Positions 30,995 to 40,367 are shown, numbered from the stretch's first letter. The stretch: DNA of 64,000 nt from Lacrimispora amygdalina (GCF_900205965.1 NZ_OAOF01000010.1:1-64000); one strand, 5' to 3'. Notes: generated by a model not told the origin, from the sequence alone. A program made the numbers and translations.

Positions 30995-31042
30995 GAAGAC
31001 TCCAAAAACGCGAAAGAAGAATCAGTGTTTTTGGAGTCTTTT
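30995..31042. terminator. Bidirectional terminator between convergent genes
   Basis: GACTCCAAAAAC (30998-31009) pairs with GTTTTTGGAGTC (31027-31038). T-rich tails follow on both strands, serving the ABC operon and the convergent minus-strand gene that ends at 31051. Confidence 0.9.
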
Positions 31043-31050
31043 CAGCAGAA

Positions 31051-31539
31051 TCAGAGATGAATATCGCCTGCATTATAAGTCTGGATTTTGTTACTGAATC
31101 GCATCTGTATTTCATCTAAACGTTGTTTGGAATAGGTGAGAAAAATCTGATTCTTTGGCGGCCAGTGAAGCATCATGTCAAACCGGTCATCGTCAGTTAA
31201 CGTTGTTTTTGAAATGTAGATATAGAGTGATCCTGCGTTTTTGGATTCTTTTTTTGTAAATAACCTGGTTCCTGCAACACCAACTTCTGCAATTTCACTC
31301 CAGGTGAAGCATTGAAGCGTCTTCCACGGGAGAAATAAGCGGATACCTGTCTGGTCCACCGAAACGAAAGCTGCGTAGGTGAATACTGGTTTTATAAAAA
31401 TAAGTCCGATCAGGAAGAATACCGCAGCTGATCCAAAACGATGGATGATGATCAGACTGATAACAATTGTGAGAGAAAACAAGACGGTGGCGATGCTGAC
31501 TGCCGCCTTAAAGGTATCGACCAGGTATGATTTTTTCAT
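31051..31539 (-). CDS. Small membrane protein of unknown function
   Basis: A 162-residue protein on the minus strand with two hydrophobic segments near residues 13-32 and 36-56, followed by about 100 soluble residues rich in beta-type alternation (DQTGIRLFLPWKTLQCFTWSEIAEVGV). That layout resembles small PH-like membrane proteins, but I do not recognise a family. It is convergent with the ABC operon and divergent from the GH3 gene, with a presumed ROK site in the shared upstream region. Confidence 0.7.
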   Translation of the reverse strand: MKKSYLVDTFKAAVSIATVLFSLTIVISLIIIHRFGSAAVFFLIGLIFIKPVFTYAAFVSVDQTGIRLFLPWKTLQCFTWSEIAEVGVAGTRLFTKKESKNAGSLYIYISKTTLTDDDRFDMMLHWPPKNQIFLTYSKQRLDEIQMRFSNKIQTYNAGDIHL

Positions 31540-31561
31540 GTAGTAATATTCCTCTCCTTAA

Positions 31562-31576
31562 ATTAAATAATTTAAC
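31562..31576. promoter_or_regulatory. A/T-rich palindrome, presumed ROK site 2
   Basis: ATTAAATAATTTAAC matches the perfect palindrome ATTAAATGATTTAAT at 37233 apart from the centre and last base. It lies between the divergent membrane-protein and GH3 genes. Confidence 0.5.
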
Positions 31577-31624
31577 TAATTAACACTATTATAACCAATG
31601 AACTGTATTGTGTCAAATTGCAAA

Positions 31625-31646
31625 AAGATAAGAATAAATTAAATTA
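31625..31646. promoter_or_regulatory. A/T-rich operator, presumed ROK site 3
   Basis: Twenty-one of its 22 bases are identical to 23978-23999, including ATAAATTAAATTA (31634-31646). It ends 18 bases before the GH3 start codon. Confidence 0.6.
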
Positions 31647-31664
31647 TAAATGGAGGTATTTGGT

Positions 31665-34100
31665 ATGGAATTATACAAAGATCCACATCAACCGATAGAA
31701 GCAAGAGTGGAGGATCTTCTTTCCAGAATGACGCTTGAAGAGAAGGCTGCCCAGTTATGCGGTGATTTGCCGGCTTCATTTATTGAAAATGGGAAGGTAA
31801 ATACAAATCTGCTGAAAGAGAAATTTCCAGATGGTCATGGCCGTTTTACCCAGTATTCCATTGTTGGTCTGGTAAGTCCTGAGCAGATCTCCAGGATCAG
31901 CAATCAGATACAGCGCTATTTTGTTGAAGAAACCAGACTTGGAATTCCGGTTGCATTACAGGCAGAAAATCTTTGCGGTTATCCTGCAGCAGGCGGAACT
32001 CTGTTTCCTGCGATGATCAACATGGGCTGTACCTGGGAGCCGGAGCTTGCTCAGAAAATGAGTGAAATTATCGGGCAGGAGAGCCGCAGTGTGGGAATCA
32101 CCTCAGCTATGAGCCCGGTAATCGATGTTGTACAGGATCCCAGGTGGGGAAGAACTTATGAGACATTTGGAGAAGATCCTTATCTGACCAGTCAGTTTGG
32201 CATTCACTATGTAAAGGGTATGCAGGAGCAGGGCGTCAGCTGTATCGCAAAACATTTCCTGGGGTATTCGTCAACACAGGGAGGCTTAAATACGTCGGCA
32301 TGCCGTATGGGAAAACGGGAGCTTTATGAAATATTTGCAACGCCGTTTGAAGCAGCGGACAAGCTGGCAGGACTGGATGCCATGATGGCAAATTATGGGG
32401 AAATTGATGGACTTCCGGTGATTGTGAACAAGGATATTATTGAAAATCTGCTGCGCAAAACAATGGGCTTTGATGGAGTCTTAACGTCTGACGGTGCGGC
32501 TGTACTAAAGACTCATCAATACTTCAAAGTTGCAAAAACCTATGAAGAAGCCGGATATCTGGCGAAAAAGGCAGGTACGGACACTGAGATTCCGGTAGGC
32601 GCCGCCTTCCGCCAGCTGCCGAAGTACGTCCGGTCCGGCAAACTGAGTGAAGAATGCATTGATGCTTCTGTGCGCCGCGTGCTGAGAATAAAATTCAAAC
32701 ATGGCCTGTTTGAGAATCCTTATTGTGAGGAAGAAAAGGTCTCAGTGGCTTTAAGCAATGCATCTAAAAATAAATTAAGTGAAGAAATTGCGGCAAAATC
32801 AATGGTTCTTTTAAAGAATGACGGTCTGCTCCCCCTTAAAAAAGGAACGAAAGTGGCGTTAATTGGTCCTCACGCTGATTCATTGAGATATCCGGTGAGC
32901 GGTTATACTTATCCGGCTTATGTAGAAATGATGAAAGCTGGTGCCAGCGGACAGGCAACTGGTTTCAACGGTCTGGCTGATGAACAGGAAAAAGCGCAGA
33001 GCAGTGAAAAGAAATATAAAGGGCCGTTTGCGGTTATGTTTGATATGTTCTCAAAGGAAGAGCAGGATTCCATGAATGATATGGAATCGGCACTTAGAAG
33101 AACTGGTACCCGTAGCTTAAAAGAGGTTCTAACGGAGCGTTTCTCCGTATCCTATGCACAGGGCTGCAGCATTACAGGGGAAGAGACGGATGGTTTTGCC
33201 GGGGCAGTGGAGGCAGCCAAAGAATCAGATGTGATTGTAATGGCGTGCGGTGGGAACTCCGGCTGGGTCAATGTAACCGGAGGTGAGGGAAAAGACCGCC
33301 AGTTCCTTGATTTACCAGGTGTTCAGCAGAAGCTTCTGGAAGCGGTTGCAGCAACCGGAAAACCAGTGGTTCTTGTACTCTATGGACCAGGAGTGTTCGC
33401 CGTTAACTGGGCTCAGGAAAATTGCGGAGCGATTCTGCAGGCATTTATGCCAGGACCATTTGCCGGAAAGGTTGTCACCGATGTGTTAGACGGAACATTA
33501 AATCCTGGAGGAAAGATGACAATGACTGTGCCGAGAACAACCGGGCAGATTCCGATCTATTACAACCACAGAATCGGATCCGGTTATAACAGCGGAGGTG
33601 ATATCACTGCTTCCTCAATCTTCACCGGGGGATATGTGGATGGTCTGGCAGATCCTCTGTACTGTTTTGGACATGGTCTCAGCTACACTACGTTTGAGCT
33701 TTCTGATATGGAAGTATCTGCTGCTGAAATTCCAACAGACGGAAAGCTGGAAATCAGCTGTAAAGTAAAAAATACCGGAACTATGGCGGGGGATGAGGTG
33801 GTACAGTTATATACCAGCTTTACTGAGGCACATGTTACCCGTCCTAACAGACAGCTGTCCGGTTTCCTGCGGGTGTCTCTGAAACCAGGTGAGGAAAAGC
33901 AGGTTGTATACCATCTGGATCTGGCACAGCTTGGGTATTACAACGAATGTATGGATTTTGTGGTTGAACCGGGTACCATGCATCTTATGATTGGCACTAG
34001 TTCTGCAAATCTCCCGTTAAACAGCAGTGTAGCGCTGACAGGAAAACCGGTTGATGTTATGGGCAGACGTTCTTACGTATGCAAGACAGAACTGAGGTAA
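31665..34100 (+). CDS. GH3 beta-glycosidase
   Basis: An 811-residue GH3 enzyme without signal peptide, so intracellular. The TIM-barrel domain is at about 1-350, with the nucleophile Asp276 in LTSDGAAV. It is followed by the alpha/beta sandwich domain and a C-terminal fibronectin-III-like domain (about 690-780). GH3 members cleave beta-glucosides, beta-xylosides or N-acetylglucosaminides; the SDG motif does not decide which. ATG 31665 is chosen because GGAGGT (31652-31657) is 7 bases ahead, whereas the ATG at 31650 has no ribosome site. Two sulfatases follow, so the substrate may be a desulfated oligosaccharide taken up by the upstream ABC transporter. Confidence 0.93.
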   Translation: MELYKDPHQPIEARVEDLLSRMTLEEKAAQLCGDLPASFIENGKVNTNLLKEKFPDGHGRFTQYSIVGLVSPEQISRISNQIQRYFVEETRLGIPVALQAENLCGYPAAGGTLFPAMINMGCTWEPELAQKMSEIIGQESRSVGITSAMSPVIDVVQDPRWGRTYETFGEDPYLTSQFGIHYVKGMQEQGVSCIAKHFLGYSSTQGGLNTSACRMGKRELYEIFATPFEAADKLAGLDAMMANYGEIDGLPVIVNKDIIENLLRKTMGFDGVLTSDGAAVLKTHQYFKVAKTYEEAGYLAKKAGTDTEIPVGAAFRQLPKYVRSGKLSEECIDASVRRVLRIKFKHGLFENPYCEEEKVSVALSNASKNKLSEEIAAKSMVLLKNDGLLPLKKGTKVALIGPHADSLRYPVSGYTYPAYVEMMKAGASGQATGFNGLADEQEKAQSSEKKYKGPFAVMFDMFSKEEQDSMNDMESALRRTGTRSLKEVLTERFSVSYAQGCSITGEETDGFAGAVEAAKESDVIVMACGGNSGWVNVTGGEGKDRQFLDLPGVQQKLLEAVAATGKPVVLVLYGPGVFAVNWAQENCGAILQAFMPGPFAGKVVTDVLDGTLNPGGKMTMTVPRTTGQIPIYYNHRIGSGYNSGGDITASSIFTGGYVDGLADPLYCFGHGLSYTTFELSDMEVSAAEIPTDGKLEISCKVKNTGTMAGDEVVQLYTSFTEAHVTRPNRQLSGFLRVSLKPGEEKQVVYHLDLAQLGYYNECMDFVVEPGTMHLMIGTSSANLPLNSSVALTGKPVDVMGRRSYVCKTELR

Positions 34101-34111
34101 TTTAAAATATG

Positions 34112-34138
34112 GAGGTCAGCTTAACAATGGCTGGCCTC
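34112..34138 (+). other. Hairpin between GH3 and sulfatase genes
   Basis: GAGGTCAGC pairs with GCTGGCCTC (one G-U pair) around a 9-base loop, followed by TTAAAT, not a strong T tract. It may be a weak terminator or processing site. Confidence 0.45.
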
Positions 34139-34181
34139 TTAAATGTACGTTTGACACTGTTCTGGAAAGGAAGAAAGACTT

Positions 34182-35795
34182 ATGGAGAAAAAACCTCATA
34201 TTATTATTTTTAATCCGGATGAAATGCGCTCAGACTGTCTTGCCCATCTGGGTCAGAATAAAGCTGCCAAAACTCCGTTTTTAGATGAATTTGCCCGGTC
34301 AGAAGGTGTATCGTTTCGTAATGCCTTCTGCCAGAATACGGTCTGCGTTCCAAGCAGATGCAGTTTTTTTACCGGTCTCTACCCACATGTCAATGGCCAT
34401 CGCACCATGCAGCATCTGCTGCGCAGCCATGAGTCAAGCCTGTTTTCTGAATTAAAGGATGCTGGTTATTATGTCTGGATGAATACACGAAATGATCTGG
34501 TTGCAGGTCAGATCCCAGGTCTGGTGGAAGCACACGCAACAGAGATCTATTACGGGGAGGATTGTCCTAAAGCACCAGGACCTGAAAAGAAAGATTTTCG
34601 CGGAAAGATGGGGGATAAAAACTATTATTCCCATTACGAAGGCAGGCTGCTGCTGGATGAAAACGGAACCCATTATTCGGATGATGACGGAGTAGTGGAT
34701 GCGGCGATTGACCGGATATTACACCGGGTGAATGACCAGCCGCTTTGCATGTTTCTTGGATTAATGTATCCTCATACACCTTATGCAGTGGAAGAACCTT
34801 ATTTTTCAGCAATTGATCGAAGTATGCTGCCAAAACGTGCTGCCGCCAGAAAGGATAAGCCAGAGATGGAGTCAGTTCTGAAAAATCTGATGGCTATGGA
34901 CTCCTATACAGAAAAGGACTGGGATGAGCTGCGAGCCTGTTACTTAGGAATGTGTATGAAGGTGGATGAACAGTTCAGACGATTATGTGATGCGCTTAGG
35001 GAAGCGGGAATCTACGACGATTGCGCTATCTTTTTCCTGAGTGATCACGGTGATTATGCCGGTGATTTTGATTTGCCGGAAAAATCCCAGAATACGTTTG
35101 AAGATTGCCTGACAAAGGTACCGCTGCTTATAAAACCGCCGATGGGAGAGTTGGTTGATGCAGGAATCTCTGATTCTCTGGTAGAACTGGTGGATTTTTA
35201 TGCGACTGTAATGGATTATGCTGACGTAGCCCCAGATCATGATCATTTTGGAATGTCACTCAGGCCTGTTCTTAAGGATCGGAGCAGTCAGCTGCGGAAT
35301 TACGTTTTCTGCGAGGGCGGAAGAATGCCATGGGAAACACAGGCCGATGAGTACCACCCGGCAGCCGGCAGTTCCGGCGTAATTCCCAAAACCAGCATGT
35401 ACTGGCCCAGGCAGACCGCCCAGCTTAATGCAGATGCCCACTGTAAAGGAACCATGATACGGGATCATTTTTATAAATATGTTCACCGGTCAAACGGGAA
35501 GCATGAGTTTTATGATCTTCGGTCTGATCCTCTTGAGGAAAATAATGTGTATGGTGACTTTGAGCACGAAGCAAAAACAGCAGAACTTAAGCATAGCCTT
35601 CTGGACTGGTACCAGCAGACCTGTGATGTTGTCCCGCGGGATTATGACAGACGTATGAGTGATCGGATGATGTGGGCAAAAATAAAACAGGATTGTCCGC
35701 CGCAATTTGAAGAAAAAGTGTGGGAAATGATCCGGGATGGAAAGGGGATGGCCTATATCAGAGGCCAGCTGGCAGCAATGCAGTCAGAAGAATAA
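34182..35795 (+). CDS. Sulfatase, formylglycine-dependent (Cys type)
   Basis: A 537-residue S1-family sulfatase. The active-site signature CVPSR at residues 55-59 marks Cys55 as the residue converted to formylglycine. The metal-binding aspartate region lies near the N-terminus (IIIFNPDEMRSD) and again in LSDHGDYAGD. There is no signal peptide, so it works in the cytosol on imported sulfated substrate. Conversion would need the radical-SAM maturase encoded at 44814. The sulfated sugar it acts on cannot be told from sequence. Confidence 0.93.
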   Translation: MEKKPHIIIFNPDEMRSDCLAHLGQNKAAKTPFLDEFARSEGVSFRNAFCQNTVCVPSRCSFFTGLYPHVNGHRTMQHLLRSHESSLFSELKDAGYYVWMNTRNDLVAGQIPGLVEAHATEIYYGEDCPKAPGPEKKDFRGKMGDKNYYSHYEGRLLLDENGTHYSDDDGVVDAAIDRILHRVNDQPLCMFLGLMYPHTPYAVEEPYFSAIDRSMLPKRAAARKDKPEMESVLKNLMAMDSYTEKDWDELRACYLGMCMKVDEQFRRLCDALREAGIYDDCAIFFLSDHGDYAGDFDLPEKSQNTFEDCLTKVPLLIKPPMGELVDAGISDSLVELVDFYATVMDYADVAPDHDHFGMSLRPVLKDRSSQLRNYVFCEGGRMPWETQADEYHPAAGSSGVIPKTSMYWPRQTAQLNADAHCKGTMIRDHFYKYVHRSNGKHEFYDLRSDPLEENNVYGDFEHEAKTAELKHSLLDWYQQTCDVVPRDYDRRMSDRMMWAKIKQDCPPQFEEKVWEMIRDGKGMAYIRGQLAAMQSEE

Positions 35796-35800
35796 GACGG

Positions 35801-35850
35801 AAACTGCGGTATCAATTATCTTCTGCTTAAGATAATTGATACCGCAGTTT
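35801..35850. terminator. Bidirectional terminator with a perfect 22-pair stem
   Basis: The 22 bases from 35801 pair perfectly with the 22 bases ending at 35850 around the loop CTGCTT. A T-rich tail follows on the + strand. It separates the sulfatase gene from the convergent ROK gene. Confidence 0.9.
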
Positions 35851-35854
35851 AATT

Positions 35855-37084
35855 TTATTCAATAAAAGTTTTCAAGTCATTTTGTACAGCAGCAGCTGCA
35901 GCGCCTAAAGCACCGCTGTATATGTCTGGCTCAACAAACATAAATTTTGTATCGATATCTGTGGCGGTATATAAATTCCGCAAAATGACTTCCATAAGCT
36001 GATCTTTGTTTTTCTGATTCTGGAAGATATTGCTGTCAATCAGAATGCATTTCGGTCTGACAAAATTATCGATATTGGCGATTCCAATACCCATGTGATA
36101 AATCGCATCTTCCAGAATTGCATTCACACTCTGGTCTCCTTCAGACTGTGCTTTTATTATTTCATATATAGTCGGGGATTCTGCATTGCTGCATATCTGG
36201 CGGAGTGTATCTGCCTTGCCGTTATTCAGTTCACTGATACAATTGGAAATAATTGCGCGCTCACTTGAAAATGCTTCAAGGCAGCCATGGTTTCCGCATC
36301 TGCAGAGAGGACCATGAGAGTCAACCACCATGTGTCCCACTTCGCCCTGACCGATGATAGATTCGCGGAAACGGTCATGTGTATACATCAATGGACAGGC
36401 AATTCCAGTTGAAACCATAAAGTATGCGAAGGAATGATAGTTATCCATTCGTTCATGATCAAATAAATAAGAACCATAGGCTCTCGCGCAGGCATTATTT
36501 TCAATTGAAACAGGGCCATCGTAGTTAAGCAGCCTGGATAAATCACCTCTTAAATCTTTATTTTTCCATTCATAACCTGGAAGAACAATCAGTTTCCCCT
36601 TGTTGCGGTCAACAAGTCCTGGTATGCACAAGCCAATACCGGCTATTTTAGATTTTGGTATTTTACTGGTTTGCAGCAGCTTTTTAACCAGTTCAGAAGT
36701 TTCTGTCATGATTTCATCATAATCACTATAGACAATATCGTCTGCAATCGCTTTTATTAAGTTTCCCCGATAGTCTGTGATACAGGCGCGGCGCAGTGTA
36801 CCGCGTGTTTCTATTCCAACAAAATATCCACCTTCGTCTGAGATATCAATTAAAGATGCCTTTCGCCCAAGGGTCTTACCAGTAGCTTTCGTATTTTCCA
36901 CTTCTTTAACAAGTCCTTTGGAAAGCAGAAAATTGACGGTGGTGGTGATTGTCGGAAGCGTAAGTGACAGTTTTTCTGATATTTCAATTCTGGAAATCGG
37001 GCCATCGTGATAAATCATCTGGCGTATCGCGGACTGATTGGTGACCTTAACTCTTGAGAGATTGTTTCCATTGGCAATCTGCAT
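35855..37084 (-). CDS. ROK-family transcriptional repressor
   Basis: A 409-residue protein of the XylR/NagC type. An N-terminal winged helix-turn-helix (residues 15-75, ISRIEISEKLSLTLPTI) is fused to a ROK sugar-kinase-like domain. The latter has the zinc motif CRCGNHGCLE and GIGLCIPGLVD. Such regulators bind a sugar or sugar phosphate and release A/T-rich palindromic operators. It is the only regulator in the sulfatase region and is divergent from the second sulfatase operon. Matching palindromes occur in its own upstream region and ahead of the isomerase, GH3 and sulfatase genes. Confidence 0.93.
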   Translation of the reverse strand: MQIANGNNLSRVKVTNQSAIRQMIYHDGPISRIEISEKLSLTLPTITTTVNFLLSKGLVKEVENTKATGKTLGRKASLIDISDEGGYFVGIETRGTLRRACITDYRGNLIKAIADDIVYSDYDEIMTETSELVKKLLQTSKIPKSKIAGIGLCIPGLVDRNKGKLIVLPGYEWKNKDLRGDLSRLLNYDGPVSIENNACARAYGSYLFDHERMDNYHSFAYFMVSTGIACPLMYTHDRFRESIIGQGEVGHMVVDSHGPLCRCGNHGCLEAFSSERAIISNCISELNNGKADTLRQICSNAESPTIYEIIKAQSEGDQSVNAILEDAIYHMGIGIANIDNFVRPKCILIDSNIFQNQKNKDQLMEVILRNLYTATDIDTKFMFVEPDIYSGALGAAAAAVQNDLKTFIE

Positions 37085-37232
37085 GTTGTTTGGTTCCTTT
37101 CTGTATATGTATCATATATTTTCTATTATTTTAAATGCGGGTTACAGGGAATGATATGTTCCTGCGTAGCAAGTTCGTCACGTTCGGCGATTTAAAGTGT
37201 TTTCATATTTCCTCCCGGATGATTTTGCAATA

Positions 37233-37247
37233 ATTAAATGATTTAAT
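37233..37247. promoter_or_regulatory. Perfect palindrome, presumed ROK operator 4
   Basis: ATTAAATGATTTAAT is a perfect 7-1-7 palindrome, 149 bases ahead of the ROK start and 138 bases ahead of the sulfatase start, in a 300-base gap that otherwise holds the promoter at 37311. Confidence 0.6.
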
Positions 37248-37310
37248 AGTCATAATAGCAGAATAATTAAGAAAATACAAGTTTTAGAAAATATTTATTG
37301 CAGGTAGATA

Positions 37311-37339
37311 TTGAAATTATAACTTACTGATGATATAAT
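37311..37339 (+). promoter_or_regulatory. Promoter of the sulfatase/lar operon
   Basis: TTGAAA (37311-37316), 17 bases, TATAAT (37334-37339). Confidence 0.8.
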
Positions 37340-37356
37340 AAATTAAATTAATTAAA
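37338..37356. promoter_or_regulatory. A/T-rich operator, presumed ROK site 5
   Basis: ATAAATTAAATTA (37338-37350), the same 13-mer as at 23987 and 31634, overlaps the end of the -10 box and the transcription start. Confidence 0.6.
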
Positions 37357-37384
37357 AAATAGATTAGAAAGGATAAACGACGTT

Positions 37385-38872
37385 ATGAAGGACGTTTTAC
37401 TCTACATGTCTGATCAGCATTCCTATAATCTGCAGGGGTATGCCGGAAACAAAATAGTAAGAACTCCTAATTTAGATTCCATTGCCAGGGAAGGAACTGC
37501 ACTCACCAATGCATATACTCCATGCCCGTTGTGTGTACCGGCCCGTGCCTCCATGATTTCAGGACAGCTTCCCAGCAATAACGGTGTTTTATTTAATTTT
37601 AACTCGATTAATTCTGACAGTGCTACCTTTCTTCACAGTCTGACTGTATCCGGCTATGAGACGGTTCTTTGCGGCCGTATGCATTTTGTCGGACCGGATC
37701 AGCGCCATGGCTATGCAAAACGTATTGCAAAGGAGCGTACTCCTGTATACCACAATGGTCTTCATAACGTGAAAGGTGAGATGGAAAAAAAATCCAAAGT
37801 AAAAGGATTTGATGAGAACAGCTCACTTTACTATATTGGCGGTGGGGATTCTCCGGTTCTGGCTTACGACCGTTATGTTGTAGACCAAGCACTGGATTAT
37901 TTGAGCCAGGAGCATGATAGACCTCAGTTTATCACGGTAGGAACTTATGGACCGCATTTCCCATATGTCGCGCCTGAGGAGCTTTATGAGTATTATTATG
38001 ACAAAGTCAGCCTGGAGGATGTTTCAGAAACCTATCAGGGTCATCCGGCTCTTGACGGTAAATTTGTTGAGGCAGATCCGGAAGTGGCCAGAGCAGCGCG
38101 TGCAGCCTATTATGGTCTGGTTGAGCAGCAGGATCGGCATATTGGAGCAGTATATCAGGCATTTCAGGAATATTTAAGACGCACCGGTCATGAAGGCGTA
38201 TTTATCTATGTTTCCGATCATGGTGACATGAACGGCACGCATGGATATTATGGCAAGCAGGTGTTTTATGAACCGTCAGTCCACATCCCATTCTTAATTC
38301 AGGGAGATGGAATTCCTGCCGGATGTACGATTGACAGTCCCACAAGCCTTTTAGATATCGGACCTACGATCTGTGGTCTGACTGGTGCGGAGATTTTAGA
38401 AGGCGACGGGAAAGATATTTCTGCACAGATTATGGAAAACAGCCAGGATGAAGACAGAATGGTGGTCAGTGAGATGTATACTTATCTGAGTAATGCAGAG
38501 ACATCGTTAGGAAGGCTTGTCCGTTTTAAGCAGTGGAAGTATTTTACTTATTCCGGTTTTCCAGAGGATGATGTGCTCTATGATCTGGAGAAGGATTCAA
38601 ACGAAGAACATAATGTAATTGACCGTTTTCCTGAGATTGCAGAAAAGCTCAGGCAAAAGGCTGATTCCTATAAGAGCTATGATGAGGTAATGGAACATGA
38701 GAACTGGGTGATGAGGCAGCTTCGTATCCTGATGAAGTGCGATTATGACAATCCGGATGAAAGATGGATTCCCTCTGGCCTTAAGGAACTTGACAATCCG
38801 GTTAAAAGCAAAAAGCCATTTCAGCCGACACCCTGGGCAGTACAGATGAGAAAACGGCTGAATGAAATATAA
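37385..38872 (+). CDS. Sulfatase, formylglycine-dependent (Cys type), second copy
   Basis: A 495-residue cytosolic S1-family sulfatase with signature CVPAR at residues 50-54 (Cys50 to formylglycine) and metal-binding motifs MSDQH near the N-terminus and VSDHGDMNGTHG in the middle. It is the first gene of an eight-gene operon that includes sugar-phosphate enzymes and ends with the maturase. It differs widely from the first sulfatase, so the two probably remove different sulfate groups or act on different linkages. Confidence 0.94.
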   Translation: MKDVLLYMSDQHSYNLQGYAGNKIVRTPNLDSIAREGTALTNAYTPCPLCVPARASMISGQLPSNNGVLFNFNSINSDSATFLHSLTVSGYETVLCGRMHFVGPDQRHGYAKRIAKERTPVYHNGLHNVKGEMEKKSKVKGFDENSSLYYIGGGDSPVLAYDRYVVDQALDYLSQEHDRPQFITVGTYGPHFPYVAPEELYEYYYDKVSLEDVSETYQGHPALDGKFVEADPEVARAARAAYYGLVEQQDRHIGAVYQAFQEYLRRTGHEGVFIYVSDHGDMNGTHGYYGKQVFYEPSVHIPFLIQGDGIPAGCTIDSPTSLLDIGPTICGLTGAEILEGDGKDISAQIMENSQDEDRMVVSEMYTYLSNAETSLGRLVRFKQWKYFTYSGFPEDDVLYDLEKDSNEEHNVIDRFPEIAEKLRQKADSYKSYDEVMEHENWVMRQLRILMKCDYDNPDERWIPSGLKELDNPVKSKKPFQPTPWAVQMRKRLNEI

Positions 38873-38898
38873 ATTACGAAAAAAGGGAGGAAATTACA

Positions 38899-39138
38899 GT
38901 GAGAGTAAAACAGATTAAAGATATTGATGCTTTTTTTAAGGCACTGGCGACCTGCCAGGGCAGAGTGGAACTGATTACAGATGATAAGGATGTGCTTAAT
39001 TTAGCATCAAAGCTGACGCAGTTTATAGGTCTTACCAGGGTATTCAGCAATCCTGAAATAGAATCCTATGAAATCGTCTGCTACAACGGAGAAGACTATC
39101 AGAAAATTAAAGAATACCTGGTTCCTGCAGAACAATAA
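38899..39138 (+). CDS. Small HPr-fold-like protein, function unknown
   Basis: A 79-residue protein with GGGAGG upstream of a GTG start. The central stretch VELITDDKDVLNLASKLTQF resembles the second half of HPr (sheet followed by the NLKSIMG helix), but the phospho-histidine segment is absent. It may be a truncated HPr-like domain or a regulatory partner of an enzyme in this operon. The likeness to HPr is by eye and weak. Position 26 bases after the sulfatase and 65 before the aldolase supports a real gene. Confidence 0.6.
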   Translation: MRVKQIKDIDAFFKALATCQGRVELITDDKDVLNLASKLTQFIGLTRVFSNPEIESYEIVCYNGEDYQKIKEYLVPAEQ

Positions 39139-39203
39139 GTATACAGGTTCAAAAAGGGTAACAAAAACGTTTGACGAATGAATTGTTGAAAGGGGAAAAA
39201 ACT

Positions 39204-40352
39204 ATGCCAATCATACCATTAAGACCTCTCTTGGAGGCAACCGAAAAATATCAGTTTGCTCAGGGCGCATTCAATGTAAATGCAGTATCCCAGATAAAAG
39301 CAGCAATTGAGGTCCATGAAATGTTAAGAAGTCCGGTCATATTACAGGGGGCAGATTTAGCCAACGGTTTTATGGGCGGAAGAACCCATTTTTTAAACTC
39401 AACCATTGAGGACAAACGTATCGGTGCAAAAAACATCGGAGCTGCCGTTCAAAAATACGGTGCCTATTCTCCAGTTCCGATTGTACTGCATTTAGACCAT
39501 GGAAAAGATTTTGACTCGGTAAAAGCGGCAATTGACGGCGGATATACATCGGTTATGATTGATGGTTCGTCCCTTCCCTTTGATGAGAATGTGGAACTGA
39601 CCCGGGAGGTTGTAAAATATGCACATGCCCGCGGTGTATCGGTAGAGGGTGAGCTTGGGGTTCTGGCCGGAGTGGAAGATCATGTATTCGCTGATACATC
39701 TACTTACACTAATCCTATGAAGGCAATTGAATTCTTCAAAAAAACAGAGGTTGACTGTCTGGCCATCTCCTACGGAACCATGCATGGAGCTGTAAAAGGA
39801 AAGAATGTAAAACTTCGGAAAGAAATCGTAATTGCAATCAAAGAATGCTTAAGACACGAAAAGATATTTGGAGTATTGGTATCTCACGGTTCCTCAACCG
39901 TTCCCAAATACATTGTCGACGAAATCAATGCTCTTGGCGGCGAGATCACCAATGCGGACGGCATTTCGGTAAACGAAATAAAACAGGCAATTACATGCGG
40001 AATCGGCAAAATTAATGTAGATACAGATTTACGTCTGGCAGTAACAAGAAATTTACGTGAATATTTCTATCAGAATCCAGATAAGAAAAACAGCCCATCC
40101 GTTGGAAAAATATATGATCTGCTGGAAGAAAAGAAATCGGCATTTGATCCCAGAGTTTTCCTGACCCCCATCATGGATACTGTGATGAAGGGAATTGAGA
40201 ATGATAACGACATACGAACACTGGGAGAGTGTATTGAACAGGGCGTAAAGGAAGTTGTCGGCACTCTGATCGTTGAGTTCGGTTCTGTAGGCAAAGCCTC
40301 TGTTGTTGAGCAGCTGACAACAGCTGATATGATCAGAAAATATAGAAAATAA
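39204..40352 (+). CDS. Class II (zinc) ketose-bisphosphate aldolase
   Basis: A 382-residue class II aldolase. H96-L-D98-H99-G carries the catalytic aspartate and a zinc ligand; VEGELGVLAG and SHGSSTVP follow, and ISVNEIKQAITCGIGKINVDTD is the phosphate-binding block. The family splits fructose- or tagatose-1,6-bisphosphate, or related ketose phosphates, into dihydroxyacetone phosphate and an aldehyde. ATG 39204 follows AAAGGGG at good spacing; the earlier in-frame TTG at 39171 has no site. With the adjacent TIM-like protein and the PfkB kinase it forms a complete kinase-aldolase-isomerase module. Confidence 0.9.
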   Translation: MPIIPLRPLLEATEKYQFAQGAFNVNAVSQIKAAIEVHEMLRSPVILQGADLANGFMGGRTHFLNSTIEDKRIGAKNIGAAVQKYGAYSPVPIVLHLDHGKDFDSVKAAIDGGYTSVMIDGSSLPFDENVELTREVVKYAHARGVSVEGELGVLAGVEDHVFADTSTYTNPMKAIEFFKKTEVDCLAISYGTMHGAVKGKNVKLRKEIVIAIKECLRHEKIFGVLVSHGSSTVPKYIVDEINALGGEITNADGISVNEIKQAITCGIGKINVDTDLRLAVTRNLREYFYQNPDKKNSPSVGKIYDLLEEKKSAFDPRVFLTPIMDTVMKGIENDNDIRTLGECIEQGVKEVVGTLIVEFGSVGKASVVEQLTTADMIRKYRK

Positions 40353-40367
40353 TGAGGAAGGAATACC

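Noticed and set aside
34151..34181. A promoter starting with TTGACA at 34151 ahead of the first sulfatase
   Set aside because: No acceptable -10 box occurs at 16-18 bases; the gene is probably read from the GH3 promoter.
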